64,000 bases of DNA from Cavia porcellus (Eukaryota > Chordata > Mammalia > Rodentia > Caviidae): the NCBI RefSeq assembly GCF_034190915.1, contig NW_026947484.1:69023482-69087481 (forward strand). The letters are read 5' to 3'. A program made the translations under genes and the position numbers. The notes beneath the pieces were generated by a model. The model was not told where the DNA came from. It saw only the letters and a program-made list of their open reading frames with translations, and made no database searches. Shown here piece after piece: positions 1 through 12,296 of this stretch (position 1 is its first letter; each line of letters begins with the position of its first letter).

Positions 1-1010
1 ACTTCATAGATTCTTGTAATTACAATTATAGTGGAATTGTTTCCTATACTCTTTTGGATTTTCTATGTTAACAACCACACCATCTGCAAATAGAGAAAAT
101 CTTATACCTTCTGTGACTTTACTGCAATGGTTAGGAACTTCAGTACAATGTTGAATAGATCTGTTAACAAAAGGCTTTCAGGTCCTGTTCCCAATTTAGA
201 GAAAAAAAATTAATAATTTCCACATAAAATATAATGTTACCTGTAGGGCTTTTTTGGTAAATGTCCTTTATCAGACTGAGAAAATTTCCTAGTATTGCTA
301 GTTGGCTGGGAATATTTATCATGCTTGGGCATCATATTTTGACAAGTGCTTTTTTGTATCCGTTAAAATGATCATATATTTTCTCATTTTTATTCTATTA
401 AGAAGATGAATTAAATGGACTTCTTTTGCCTGTCAAATAATCTTGCTTTATATTTTTGAGATAAATCTTATCAAAATACGATGCATTACTCTTTTATATA
501 CTATACAGATTGGAAATTTTGATTGCATTTAATACTTAGTTAAGGACTTTTGTGTTTGTTTATAATTATTATCATTGTTCTGTCTTTATTAGGTTTTGAT
601 TTTAAGGTTCTCCCGGCCTCTCAGAATGTGCTGTAATAACTTTCTTACTTTTCTATTTTCTTTTTCTATTTTCTTCTATTTTCAAAGGATTTTGTATAAG
701 CTTGGTATTATTTTTCTTCAAGTATTTTATAGAATTTTTAGATGAAATAATAGGCACATGGAGATTTCTTGGTTGGAAATTTTCAAACAATAAATTCAGT
801 TTACCTAATGGGTAAAGGGATAGTCATTTTTCCTGTCTCATCTTGTTGATTTTGATTACATTTTTCAAGAAATTTGTTCTTATTCCTTCTAACTAGTTAT
901 ATTTGTTAGCATAAAATTGTTTATAATACTTTCTTTGTTTAAAAATCCTCATGATCTGCAATGACGATTCTATCATTTTTGGTATTTTCATTTTTTTATT
1001 TTAAAAACAA
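1..1010 (-). mobile_element. Old L1 fragment, ORF2 reverse-transcriptase region
   Basis: AT-rich DNA whose complement resembles the reverse-transcriptase part of L1 ORF2. The stretch near 80-105 (accatctgcaaatagagaaa) is the usual antisense L1 signature just downstream of the FADD catalytic motif. The reading frames are destroyed by many stops, so this is an old inactive copy. It begins before the window. The exact right edge and the subfamily are uncertain. Confidence 0.5.
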
Positions 1011-1269
1011 AAAAAAGCAAAACAAAAGGATAAAAACAATGACAATTTTTTAAAAATAGGAAGTTAACACTAATGAATGCAACCAGAGACCAAATTCACG
1101 AGTGAAATACATCAGACTTGCATGTGTAAATATCACATTTGTGTGTTTGTGTTTTATGTTATCTGTCTTACTCTTCTTACTCAGTCTAGCATTTCGTTAG
1201 TTTTGTGGATTTTTTTCAAAACCCACCTTTCTATTTCTGTTTCTTTACTATCTCACTGATATAACAAGC

Positions 1270-1560
1270 ACACACTGGATTTCCTTAGCACAGTTTTAGG
1301 TAAACAGCACAATAGAGAAGAAGGTACAGAGATTTCTATCAGCCTCCTGTCCTCAGTTATCAGATTCCTATAGAATGGTGCATTTGTTACATTTGAGAAC
1401 TTTTGAAGACCCCTTATTACCAGTTGAATTCCATTCCTTATATTAGTTTATGCTATGGTTTTGGAATAATGTAAGTGACATGTAACCTCTCTTCTACTAT
1501 CACACACAGTAATTTTACTGTCCAAAACCCGTTTTGTGCTCCACTTTCCCTCCCTGCCCT
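1270..1560 (-). mobile_element. Old L1 3' UTR fragment (L1ME-like)
   Basis: The block 'gaatggtgcatttgttaca' at about 1374-1393, followed by a TTTATGCTATGG segment and 'gtgacatgtaacc', matches the familiar antisense 3' UTR of ancient L1ME/L1M elements. It is non-coding. It may belong to the same old insertion as the neighbouring fragments or be nested within it. Confidence 0.5.
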
Positions 1561-1699
1561 GCGAGCCCACTAACCCAAATCCCCTTTCACCTGGTAGCAT
1601 TCTGCTCCCCAGAGAGCACCTCATGGTGACAGACTGGCCCTATCCTCCTCCAGCCTGGTCTCACGCCTTCATTAACCCTATGCATACATTGCTCTTGCA

Positions 1700-2570
1700 C
1701 TTGAAACACAATTTCAGGAAGCACAGAATTCCAGAGTGGCACTTTTTTCTCTCTAAATACTTCACTGAACTCTTTTGCATGTTTTTTGAAGAGAAATTTG
1801 GTACAATTTTTATGTATGTTCCATCCAGGTGAAGGCCTTTTTCCTCTGATTCCCACGGGAACTTCGGTTTCCTGCATTTGAATGTATGTCCCATGCACGA
1901 GCTTTTTTGTTTTGCTTTGCTGATGTCTTTTCCTGCTTGGTACTCCTTGAGCTCTTTGGATCTGTGGTTTGGTATTTGACATTAATTTGAGAGAAATTCT
2001 CAGGGTTTTTTTCAAATATTTCTTCTATTTCTTTTTACTTTCTTTTAATGTTGTCATTACATGTATGTTGCATATTTTGTGGTTGCTCCACAGTTTTTAA
2101 AAATTCTGTTCGATTTTCTTTTAGTTCTGCTTCTCTATTTTTTTCCATTTTCAAAGGTTCTAGCAAGATATTCTCACATTCAAAGATTCTTTTCCTCGGC
2201 CATGTAGTCTACTAATACATGCATCAAAGACAGTGCTCTTTTCTGTTAGCACTTTAATATTTAGTGCTGCTTATTTGTGACACTTCAGAATTTCCTTCTT
2301 TCTGTCCTGCACACCTGTCCTGGCAGGCCATCTTCTTCATCCATTTCAACCCTCTGCATATTAAATTTTAGATATTTTCAGTTACAGATCTGGAAATCCT
2401 GTCAACCTTGCTAAAGCTTACTGTGTCTTCAAACTGTGTCTCTTTCTCATTTAGTTTGTCTGATATTTATTTTCTTGATAGCCAAATATGATGTAGTGGG
2501 TATAATAAACTGTTTAAATAGGGCCTTGATAAATGTGCTAGGAAGTTGTGGAGAGAGGGAAAGTCGCTGC
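1700..2570 (-). mobile_element. Old L1M-type fragment
   Basis: T-rich plus strand carrying phrases typical of antisense ancient L1M sequence: 'caaatatttcttctatttc' (2013-2031), 'tcggccatgtagtctacta' (2197-2215), 'ctgtgtcttcaaactgtgtc' (2421-2440) and 'ttcttgatagccaaatatg' (2472-2490). These occur in the same order as in L1M copies of other mammals. No coding capacity remains. The open frames here are chance. Confidence 0.5.
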
Positions 2571-4200
2571 TAACTTTGTACTTTAGGGATCCGTCTTCTG
2601 AGAAGCCCGCAGGTTTGTACAGCAAGTTTCCTAAATATCTCTCCATTTGTATCCTCTGCAGTATTTCTAAAGTAGGCTGGAGCTGGGAATTTTCCTTCTT
2701 TCCACAGAAGGAAAAAGGTGGCTGGAACTGGGTATTTCTCTTTCTCCATTTGCTGCTAAGACGTTTCTTGCTTTTATCATAAAAATTTCCTTTGCCTCAT
2801 AGGACACAATTATAATATCATTTTTAATAAACTCAGCATCTACAGTATCTTGCAGTTCATATCTGTATATAATCTTTCCACGGATAACATTTCTTTTCAT
2901 GTTATTTTAGCTGTTATTGAATCATTTTGGATCAGAACTCGGACATTATGAGTATGTATTTTGGAGACTCTGGATTTTGTAATATTTTTCTGAACCATGT
3001 ATTTTACTTTGTTTCAATGGCAGACTTCATTACAATCAAACTAAAAGCCTAGTATTACCTGTGATGAGAGGCAGCTCAAATTTCAGTTTCAAAACTTAGC
3101 TTCAGCCTAAAGCTTCTTTGCATCTTCATGTGCAAGAGTGGCTCATGGGTCACCCTAACCCGTGGGGAATTTTATAAAACTGCCTCAGGTGCCCTGTCCT
3201 TGGTTTCTTTTCCTGCTGTGATATTTTTCTCACCTTCTAGAGTCTGTGGCTGCTCTGGTCCTGTTCTCTGCTTTTTTAGGCTAGAAAAGGCAGACGTTGT
3301 TCTACAAGTGATGTAAGTGCCCTGCCCCATGTCACATCTATGGTCCTCCTACAGGCCAATTCTTTTAAAATAGAAGATAAAGGTACTTATACCTTTTCAC
3401 AAACTTTGACCCCTCTCCTAAGTCTGCCTGCTACTGTTCATTTTCCACAGCCTTCAAATAAACTTTGTTCTTTAGTATTTTGTCTGAATTTGTATATGTT
3501 CATGTATGGGAGTTTTAAGAGTTGCCATTACCATATAGGAAGGGGAAAACTCAAATTATTTTCTTTTAAAGTGATCAAATAATCGTAGAATGGAGTGTAA
3601 ATGTGTAATACAAATGGAAATAAGATGATTTACGTCATAATCATATTAATGATGGGTGATTTTTTAGGAAAGAGTTTAAAAGTGCCAAGGCACACTTCTT
3701 GAAGGTGTCCAGTCGGTGTTAGCCCTACTGATGGCCATTTGATTTGCAGGTCCTAGACCTATACTTACGTCAAGGTTTACTTCCAAATTGTTTTCAGGTG
3801 AAAACTAAACAACAGGATGCATCAGATCCTGTTGACACTTATCCAGGTTCCAAAAGCCAATACCGGTTATCTGTTCCATCATGAACAGAAAACTGAGAGA
3901 TGACTCACTATCGTCTCCTAGTGGTAGCACTCAATAAATGCTCCGTGGATCTGCTGCCCGCTGCTCATTCACCACCCCAGCAAGTTACGGCTGAGAATTC
4001 TGCTCTAGGACTTCTTGCAGCCTATCTGTTGTGAAACACTGATATTCTGTATCTAACCACTGCTTTGATAAGACACAATAAAAATTCATTTGTGTATCAT
4101 GTCAGTGGCACGTTTCTGTAAGTGTTTCTAAATGCTTAGTCTCAATCTCATTGTTACCTGGTAACAAATAGCTCCTATACTGGAATCAGCTATAGTTGGT
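2571..4200. other. Unassigned DNA
   Basis: No gene, SINE or clear LTR structure seen. The first part, to about 3450, is T-rich and may continue the old L1 to its left. Small open frames (for example 3128-3316) have no recognisable domain. Confidence 0.35.
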
Positions 4201-7200
4201 TACCATTGTAATTGACTCCATAAACACACTATTGACTTTGTTTCCTTTCCTGCCTAATTTTTCTGCTTCCCGATTGGTATTTTCTGGGGTTACCTCCCAA
4301 AATACTTGCTTTCAAATACTTGCCTCTGGCTTGCTTCTAGGAGACTTTTCCCTGAGTGTGAAAAGACCCGGTGCCAGCATCAGTTCTAACATTAAGAGGA
4401 AGAGCTGGTATTCAGTCAGCAAAGTGTTCATTACTCCTCAGTGAAAAAGAAATTCACAAACTTCAGATGTTAAACCGCCAACTAGAAGCCTTGAATGTGG
4501 ACAAAAACAAACATGACTCAGACCCGTAATTTCATTCTAAAGTAGAGGAAAAAATCTCCAAATCAGGATTACATGTTGCTCCTCCCCATCTAGTGAGAGG
4601 ATACCATTTTCTTTGTGAGTCATCTATCTGACAGTTTCTTTCATAATATTGTAGTCATCAAAACAGTAACTATTTATTCTTTGGCTTAGAGACTTATAAT
4701 TGGACATGAAATGTTAAATATCAGTTAAAATAAAAGCAGTTTGTTTGTCCTAAAACACACTTTCTTATCTGAACGCTTAACTATGATTCTTTGGTTTGAA
4801 GAAAGAATGAACTCATGATCCAGAGTGAAAAACCATAATCTAATTTAGATGAGAGTTTCGTAGTATTTTTGGTATTTGTGTATTTTTGGTAAGGAAAAAA
4901 AAAACTCTTAAATCATTATGGTATTATACAGAAAAATTCAGCAAGATTTTCACATCATGAATGACAACTATATGGCTTTTGAGTTGTGATTCTGACTGTT
5001 TTGACTTGAATTTTGACTTTCTTACTAAGTAAGTCTCTGTAGTGGATTTAATGCTTTTGTCTATTACTGAAGATTGGTGAAATTTCAACTAGATAATGAT
5101 ATTTTTGAAAATATCTAACTATTGAAAAGATAAAGAGGTAAGAATTTTGTTGTGCTTCTCATAATTATTTTCATTTTAAGATGGTACCCCCGGCTGCACT
5201 TTCAAGTAGTACTTAATTTCCTTTGATTTTCCAAAAACAATAGTACTCATCCAGCATGTCCTGTTATTTTTCTATAACTACTAGCAGAAATGCATAAGCA
5301 GCCAGTAGGCTCTTAGAAAAGGCAAGCTGAAGATCAGAACAGGACCCAGCCACTTCTGCTCAGGATGGCAGGACCATGGCCAGCAGGGCTCTGCTGAGCC
5401 TTGCCTGCTGTCTGTCTCTCTTAAGCCCCATGATGACCACACTATCCTTTTTGTTGTTTAAACTGTCACATGTCTTTTGTGAGAAAGAGAATGTGAAACA
5501 TCAAACTTCTGATGGCCATTGCTCAAGGAATGAAGAGTTGGAGTCATAGCCTGGTAACAATTAAATATGCCTGAGACAGCCAGGGAAAGGATTTGGTGGT
5601 CTAAGCAGGTACATGCTGGTACCCACTCCTAGCAGTGGGAGGAGCTGCAGAAGATTGACCACCACTCTTCAGCAGCCCTCAAGAATGAAAAACATTTACA
5701 AAATTTGTCACCAGCTTGAACCCCAAAATTACTGCCTTCCTGTGATCCTGTCAGATCTGGTTGCTTATAGATACTGCTTGCTTGCTAAAGTTAAATCTAG
5801 ATGTTAATGAGCATGTGCTTCCACTATTGACCTATTCATCCCATCCTCCTCAAGCCCCAAACTGATCCATGTGGTTTGGATAACATGTGGATAGTCCAAA
5901 TATCCTTGGACTCATTGTACTATCATTATAATGATAAGAAAGCACACCTTCTAGCACTATGATAGATCTGATTATTTTCAAATGAGGAAAGAAAAGAGGA
6001 AGCACCTTAATGCATGGAGGTCTCCTCATTGAAAAGCTCTGGGGGTAGCATGCAGACCACAGCCACTCATAATCCAGTGGGAGTAAAACTCCAGACCCTA
6101 GACATGCATGGGGCAATTTGCCTTCAAATCAAAAGTTCCCCTGCTCCATTTATTAGCTACTGAATGCAATTCCCTGCTGGCTCTCAATAAATTTATTTCA
6201 GTACAGAATTCTACTCTGCTTTTTATAATTGGAAAGAAAGCACATGGAGGAAGAAGCGCAATATTGTATTGGATATTATACTGAGGGCTAAAGGCAGCAA
6301 AGGTGAGAACCATCCATTGTGAATATCATTATTTGGCTAGATAAAATTTGCAAGTCCACCTCTGTTCTTCTTTAACTAAATGGGATCTGTACTTAACTGG
6401 AGTATGGTGCATTAAACAGAAGCCTCTCTGGCTTTATATTATTTTTTTCTGATTGTACTCTGTGGAATGAAATGAAGCCCCAAAAAAGAAAATCAAAGTA
6501 ATATCTGCTGCATATGAGGCCACAAGGACACTCAATGCAACCATATCATAAATCATCCAAGAGGCATGCCAGGGAAGATCTATGTCTCCAGGACAGCTTG
6601 CCTCATTTGATATATCTAATACCATCATTATAGCAGCTCTTTAGTTCCCTTTTCCCTTTGTTCAATGGTAATTGTCCTTCTGCTGGGCCATTCATCTCTC
6701 CCTGAGTTGTTTCCTGACCAGGAGGTGTCTATAACGAGCTCTGAGTTATGGGTTCTCAGCCTGGAAACCCCTACATTTCAGCTCAGAAGTGTTAAAGTCA
6801 AGAGAAACCAAAAACCTGTAGGAAAAAACATATGAAAACGTTGGTTGAATAAAATAATATGGATAAACATACTTTTACTTTTATCTCTAATTCTTTAATA
6901 AAGAATAAATAATGAAAGCAATAGTTTGGGAGAATAATTACAAGAATATGATAATAGTGATATAAGAAGCCACAAACATGACAATTTTAAGAGTTCAATT
7001 GTAGTATATAATAATCTTTCCACAATCATAAATAGTTCACCATCTTCACAGCATGAGTTGGAGCTAGTGAGTTGAAATGATCAGATATACTTTTAGTTTA
7101 AACCAGAGTCCCAAACACAATTACAGCCTATGAAATTCCTTAGGTTGTGCCATATCTACTAGGATCGCTTTTAGCTGTGAAGCTGCGCTGAAACTTTAAA

Positions 7201-8900
7201 AGCTTTAATCCTTATCAAGTTAGTAGTTAAAGCTCTCGCTGAAGATCTATTTATGCATAAAAGAGATTAGTAGATCAGCCACAGAATTTGCGGGGAAAAA
7301 ATTGAACAGAATACAAAAGCTCAGCCCAAAGGAAAAGTGAGTAAACAAAAATAGAACAAGTGGCATTTAATATTGAGTTTTCTTCACATACTACTTACGA
7401 ATTATTTAGAAAAAAAGACACACACTGAAACATTCCAATAACATGAGGGATTCATGTAAGCCTATGAAAGAGGGTAAATTAAAAGCTGTGAACAGGAAGG
7501 TTTACAAGAGGATTAGGCAAGCAGCTGGGGCAGCTGGCTGGAAGCAGCAGGTGTAATAAATATCTTCCCTGATGAGGGGTGCAGTGAAATCTTTTTCTTG
7601 ATTTGTATCTACAAAAGCAAGCTGGATTTCCTTTTTCTCATTCATGGAAGTATGTGATATGAAACTAAAGCTCAACTTTTTGGAGAGTAGAACACACACA
7701 GTTTAACCAAACATCCATTTTGTCTTCCAAAGAGTGAAGGTGCCATCAGAAGAAAGCAAAACAATTCTTTGTGGATCTGAAGCATTCAAATTCTCTTTAA
7801 AATTTATGGAACAACTCCTGAAATCTTGATTATTTAAATGATTCCACCCAAATTCTCTATTGTCTGTCTGTTGAGTCCATGTAAACTGATAGCCTGTGCA
7901 ATTTACTCCTGCTGGAAGGTACCTGAGCTCCTAAAGGGGCATGGATCAACATGATTTAGTGCTTCCTCTTAGCCACCCCTCTCCTCACCTTTAACATGGT
8001 TGACTTCAGGTTTGGAAACCCAGTGAAAGCCCATCCACCCCTCAAGACAGACAGAGCCCTGAATCTTGTTAACTGCAGCTTGCAGCTCCTTCTGCTCTAG
8101 AATATGGGTAGTCAAATTCTATATACCAGAAACCAGAAATAAGAAAACACTTTTCGGTGGCAGATGTAAAAGTTAACCCTTTACCCTTGCACCCCACCCA
8201 AAGCCATTCAGGATGTTCAATCACATGCACTGCCTTCCATGCACAAGTTTGAATTGGCTTTCTGGTGTTCACAAGGCAGCAGTTTCCAACACCAATGAGA
8301 GTCTTTCCCGAGATATCCTAGAAACAGTGACAGTAACACAGAGGTAAATCTTTAGAGAAACTCAGTTTATCAAGGTAATAAAGTCATGCATGAACTGTTT
8401 GCTTTTGACTTTGTAGCTCATAGTTATTCTTGGAGATGTGGTACCATTATCATCTGACATGGTGGGATGCCTCTGTATGTGGGATCTGTCCTTTTTATCG
8501 CCACAGGAATTCCCTGTAGTGGACATGGGAACTGAACTCAGAACCCCACAGAGATTTCCCCAGTCTTTTGGGGCACGCATGTCTCTGTAATTCAGGGAAG
8601 CTGATTGTGTGTGGTACAGTTAGCCAATGTAGTTGACTCCTGCCAGAATCTCCAAGATCAAGATCTGAAAAAATTGGTGCAGTGCTTTAGTATTTCTTTC
8701 CTCATATTTAGCCATCAAGATTGACCAGAATCTTTTTTTGAACTAGATATACCTAAAAGCCCAATGCTTCCAGTACCAATCATTCACTTGTCTTTGGTGA
8801 ATCTCTATACCCAAAGTGCTAAGGTAGACACTATAATGACTAAAAGAAAGACACACTGACCTTCATCACAGGCAAGTGACTAAATTAGGAGATGATAGTG
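4201..8900. other. Unassigned AT-rich DNA
   Basis: About 4.7 kb with no recognised gene or repeat. The open frames of 60-90 codons scattered on both strands lack Kozak contexts, domains or splice structure that I could defend. Old diverged repeats may be present but were not recognised. Confidence 0.35.
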
Positions 8901-8917
8901 GAGCAAATGCACCATCT

Positions 8918-8968
8918 AACACACACACGCATGCATGCACATGCGCACACACACACACACACACAACA
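8918..8968. repeat. (CA)n microsatellite with ATGC interruptions
   Basis: Alternating AC repeats with internal 'gcatgcatgcacatgcgc' segments. Simple-sequence repeat. The alternating purine-pyrimidine run could adopt Z-DNA. The open frame across it, rich in Thr/His, is a by-product. Confidence 0.9.
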
Positions 8969-9174
8969 CAGTATAGACAGGTTAGCATAAAGCTGTGGTT
9001 TCAAAGGATTAATAAAGCAAAACTGGGTTTTCTGGGATGTCAAGAAAGACTTCTGAGAACAGATGAACCAGGACTTGTGGAATCCTAGAGAGAGGACAGG
9101 ATGGAGTAAGAATTTTTCAGGTTGGTGATATTAAAAGAAGAAAAATGGAGCTCTAAGGCTGACGTGGATCTTGG

Positions 9175-9330
9175 TATGGGGTAGATTTGGATTCAGGTTT
9201 TAACTAAGTCATGTTCTCACTATCTTTTTCAACAAAATGCTTAACCTCCCTAAGCTCCAGTTTCTTAACCTACAAAATGAGGATGATGCTCCCTATTGTG
9301 CAGTAGTGGGTGAGGAACTAGAAAAACAGT
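9175..9330 (+). mobile_element. MIR SINE
   Basis: The core 'cttaacctccctaagctcc', then 'agtttcttaacctacaaaatgagga' (9261-9285), corresponds to the conserved MIR core (TTAACCTCTCTG...CAGTTTCCTCATCTGTAAAATGGGG). The upstream 'ggattcaggttttaactaag' suits the tRNA-related half. An ancient pan-mammalian SINE, heavily diverged. Confidence 0.7.
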
Positions 9331-9402
9331 GCATAATTGTTAACCAGTATTACATATATGCTAGCTAAAATTAACAGAGCAGGGATGAATAAAATGCAAG
9401 CA

Positions 9403-9532
9403 TACCAGGAATGGTGGCACATGCCTGGAGTCCTAGCTGAGGCAGGAGGACAGCCAGAAGGTTGAGGTCAGCCTGAATCACAGTGAGACCCTGTCTCAAA
9501 ATAAATAAATAAATACAATTTAAAAAAAAAAT
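9403..9532 (+). mobile_element. B1-type (7SL-derived) SINE
   Basis: Starts 'accaggaatggtggcacatg', continues 'gaggcaggaggacagccaga' and 'gtgagaccctgtctcaaa', and ends in an (AAAT)n/A-rich tail. These are the ordered landmarks of a rodent B1 monomer. Plus orientation. The pol III B box region is degraded. Confidence 0.85.
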
Positions 9533-10686
9533 AAGAGCAGAAGCTACTTGTCAGCTTGATGGGGTCAGAGACAACACTGAGAGATGACGACCTTGAAAAT
9601 TTATGATGAAGCCAAGTAAGAATGAGCCTCAGATATCCAGCCAAAGAGTTTGAGGACGGATCATCCCCCAGAAGCATGTGGAGAATGATGTGTTTCTAAC
9701 TTGGAGGTTACTCACGGTAGTCAAGTCTTTTGAGAACTTACTATGAGCTGGACACCGTTTTAGTGCTTGCAGGTGCTATTGCATTTTATGATACGACAGA
9801 GGAACAGCAGAGGATGGCTAATCATGGGAAGCTAAGAGACAGTGAAGGCCTGCAGCAGTGAGATGATGTGAAGGGTGAGGGGCACTGTGGCTGTGCAGAA
9901 GTATGGGAGAAACTTGGATCACATATGGTCCAGATACAACTAGAAACCACACGTTACTCTGAATTAAAGTAATAAGTGACTGTGTCTACTTGAACTTCTC
10001 CCCAATATCCATTCACTTCTCTAACCCCTCTAGTCTGGCTTTTCAAGCATCATTGTGTGAGCCTGTTGGGAGGAGTTCAATTGAACCTCTTGCAGTTTTT
10101 GAACAATAAGCATGTGTCCTAATATCTGTCATTATTTTTTTTTTCAGTTATTGGTCTCTGCTCACCTTCCAAAGTGGTATAGTGGATATTTTGATTTTTC
10201 AATTCACACCATATTGTCTGGTATGAATGTACGAAATACATGTAAAAACTACAAAGGGCCAAAAGATACCTCAGAATTCCTGCAGGATTCATTAGGAAAA
10301 CCATTAAAATAAGAGGATTTCCAACATCTCAGACTGAGAAATAATTAAACATTAATAATGTAGTTTAGGAAGAGGCTAAGAAAAAAATGTTTCTGAGCTG
10401 AGAATCATTCTTGGCTTCTTATACACAAAAATTCCTCAACAGAAGAGTGATAAAGTTCTGGAAATAGAGGTTTGTCCCTGGATAAGTAACAGATCCCTCC
10501 TAAGCAACAAGATGGGCCATAATTTTAATGAACATTGTGACACATTCATCAGTCACCCTTGGATGTGAATGTGACCGTGTGAGTCTGCAAAACATTCAGA
10601 GTACATAATTTCAGTCAGCTCATCTCACACATTTACCTACACATGCCAATAATCTAAGTGACCAGTACTAGATAAAATTACTTTTA
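9533..10686. other. Unassigned DNA with a possible MIR/L2 scrap
   Basis: No gene seen. The segment 9728-9790 (ttactatgagctggacacc...ttttagtgcttgcagg) resembles the 'ctactatgtgccaggcactgtt' motif of MIR/L2 3' ends, but is too short and diverged to call firmly. Confidence 0.35.
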
Positions 10687-11041
10687 TGTTAGTATCTTGG
10701 TTACATTTCTCTCATTGCTGAAACAAAAGGACCCTGACTCCCAAAACTAGGGGAGGAAATGTTTATTTAGCTTACAGTTTCAGTCCATACTCAGCTGGCT
10801 CCAAGTCAGGGTGGTGTGGCCAAGGAACAGCCATTCATGTCAATCACAAGCAACAAGAGTCAACGCGACAAAAAAGGGAAAACCTCTCTTATGCTGTATG
10901 CCAGTTCCCCACCCCTGGGTGGGTGCAGCACTCACACCGCCAATCTCAGCGCTAGACAACGAACCAATCACAAATGCTAGACTCAACTGCCTTCCATGAC
11001 TGCATGAGGCTTGGCGGGGCATGCAAACATAAACCATAACA
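10687..11041 (-). mobile_element. MaLR-type solo LTR (rodent MSTA/MLT1-related)
   Basis: Bounded by TG at 10687 and CA at 11041. Read on the minus strand it begins TGTTATGGTTTATG, the usual start of MaLR LTRs. It ends, seen on the plus strand, with the 'ctcattgctgaaacaaaa' segment typical of their 3' ends, and 'agtttcagtccatactcagc' lies inside. About 355 bp, which is a normal LTR length. No internal MaLR sequence lies beside it, so it is a solo LTR. The 60-80-codon open frames within are incidental. Confidence 0.75.
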
Positions 11042-11559
11042 GTTAATAAAACCTTCACCTGCATATTTGAAAACACCTTGATTTTGAAAACATAGAAAAT
11101 ATTAGAACGTCTTGGATATTTTCCATTTTGTCATGAAACTCGTTACGACTGAGGGTCAGGAAAGCCATTTCTCAACTACATCAGTCAAAGTTCACATGCT
11201 ATTCAAATCACCTGAAATTGGGCAAGTGATCTTCCTCCCACCAAAAAACCCAAAAAAAATCTGTGTAAAAATGGATTTAAAAATTTTTATATGAGATCTA
11301 ACAAGTGAAATGAGAATTTAGGCAGTCTTAAGTAGGAAAAACAAAAACAAAAAACAAAACGAAACAAATGAAAGTAATTCTTGGTTCAATGTTACACTGC
11401 ATAGGAAAGAAACAGGTAATTAAGAAGAGCAATTAGAATAGTTGGATATTCTGATAACATTCAAGCTGTTTAAAAGGGAGCAAAACAACAAAATTAATAA
11501 AGAGCATCCTTTAATTGTGTTATTAATTACTCCTATATTGCATTAATTATTAATACACT
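11042..11559. other. Unassigned DNA
   Basis: No gene or repeat recognised. AT-rich, with short A-rich runs such as 11336-11372 (aaaacaaaaa-type). Confidence 0.35.
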
Positions 11560-11680
11560 TATTTCCCCAGTAGACTGTGACTCTCTTTAGAAAAGCACTT
11601 GATCATGTTTATCTTTCCAATTCCAGAATTTGGTTCATGGTTGGCCTCCAATCAGTGTTTGGTGAGTGGTTCTAGTTGCT
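11560..11680 (+). mobile_element. L2 LINE 3' fragment
   Basis: The pattern 'agactgtgactctctttaga...catgtttatctttccaattcc...ggttcatggttggcctccaatcagtgtttggtgag' follows the 3' end of L2 (TAGACTGTAAGCTCC...GTCTTTGT...CAATAAATGTTTG). Ancient and strongly diverged. Confidence 0.5.
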
Positions 11681-11744
11681 GCTAGTTATTTTTAAAATGC
11701 CTGTGGCACAGCTACTGCAGTGCGTATGTAACTTCTTTTACCCA

Positions 11745-11880
11745 ATCTTCGGTGCATTGCTGGTATTTTTAGGGAGAGGCAATTTGAATCTCAGAAAGTT
11801 GTCAGTGTGCATATAGCTCAGAAGGAGCCAAATGGGGATTAAAACCCAGATTTATTGCTCTGAAACCCATATTCTTTAAA
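11745..11880 (-). mobile_element. MIR SINE fragment
   Basis: Plus-strand order 'gaggcaatttgaatctcagaaagttgt...atagctcagaaggagccaa...ggattaaaacccagattt...gctctgaaacccatattctt' matches a reversed MIR (…AGCTAGTAAGTGGCAGAGCCGGGATTCGAACCCAG…). Ancient copy. Confidence 0.55.
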
Positions 11881-12214
11881 ATATGCTCTAATTGATAAAT
11901 AAAATAGACGTTACTTACAAATGAGTTGGGAAGTTAAGCAGACTGGCACAGCCCTGTTGTCTGCATCCTTGAGATTCGTATTGAAAGGAAGCTCAGCATC
12001 CCTCAGCTCTCCTTCCCACACACATGAGGACCCTGCACCCTGGGAGGAAGGGCAGCTTGGTTTCCAAGTCAGTCTCTCACTTGGAATCAGGTGAATTCTT
12101 CCAGTCTTTATGAGAACTAGAATGGAAAGGCTTCTGACTAAGAAGTAAAACAAAAGCCAGTCACATGTGATACAAAGCATCATTTCCAAAATGATGCAGA
12201 GAAAGCCCATCTTC

Positions 12215-12296
12215 TAGCCAAGGATTTATCTCAGCAGTGTAAGCACTTGCCTGGCAAGCACAAGGTAGTGAATTTGATCCCTAGTACAAAAAAAAA
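12215..12296 (+). mobile_element. ID-type SINE
   Basis: tRNA-like head 'gccaaggatttatctcagca', the central 'cttgcctggcaagcacaagg', a B-box-like 'aatttgatccctag', and an A tail of nine or more residues. Roughly 80 bp, the usual ID length. The flanks 'cccatcttcta' and 'tccaccttcta' look like an imperfect target-site duplication. Confidence 0.85.

Noticed and set aside
1587..2015. 142-codon minus-strand frame
   Set aside because: Lies in antisense L1M sequence, with no domain and no conserved feature.
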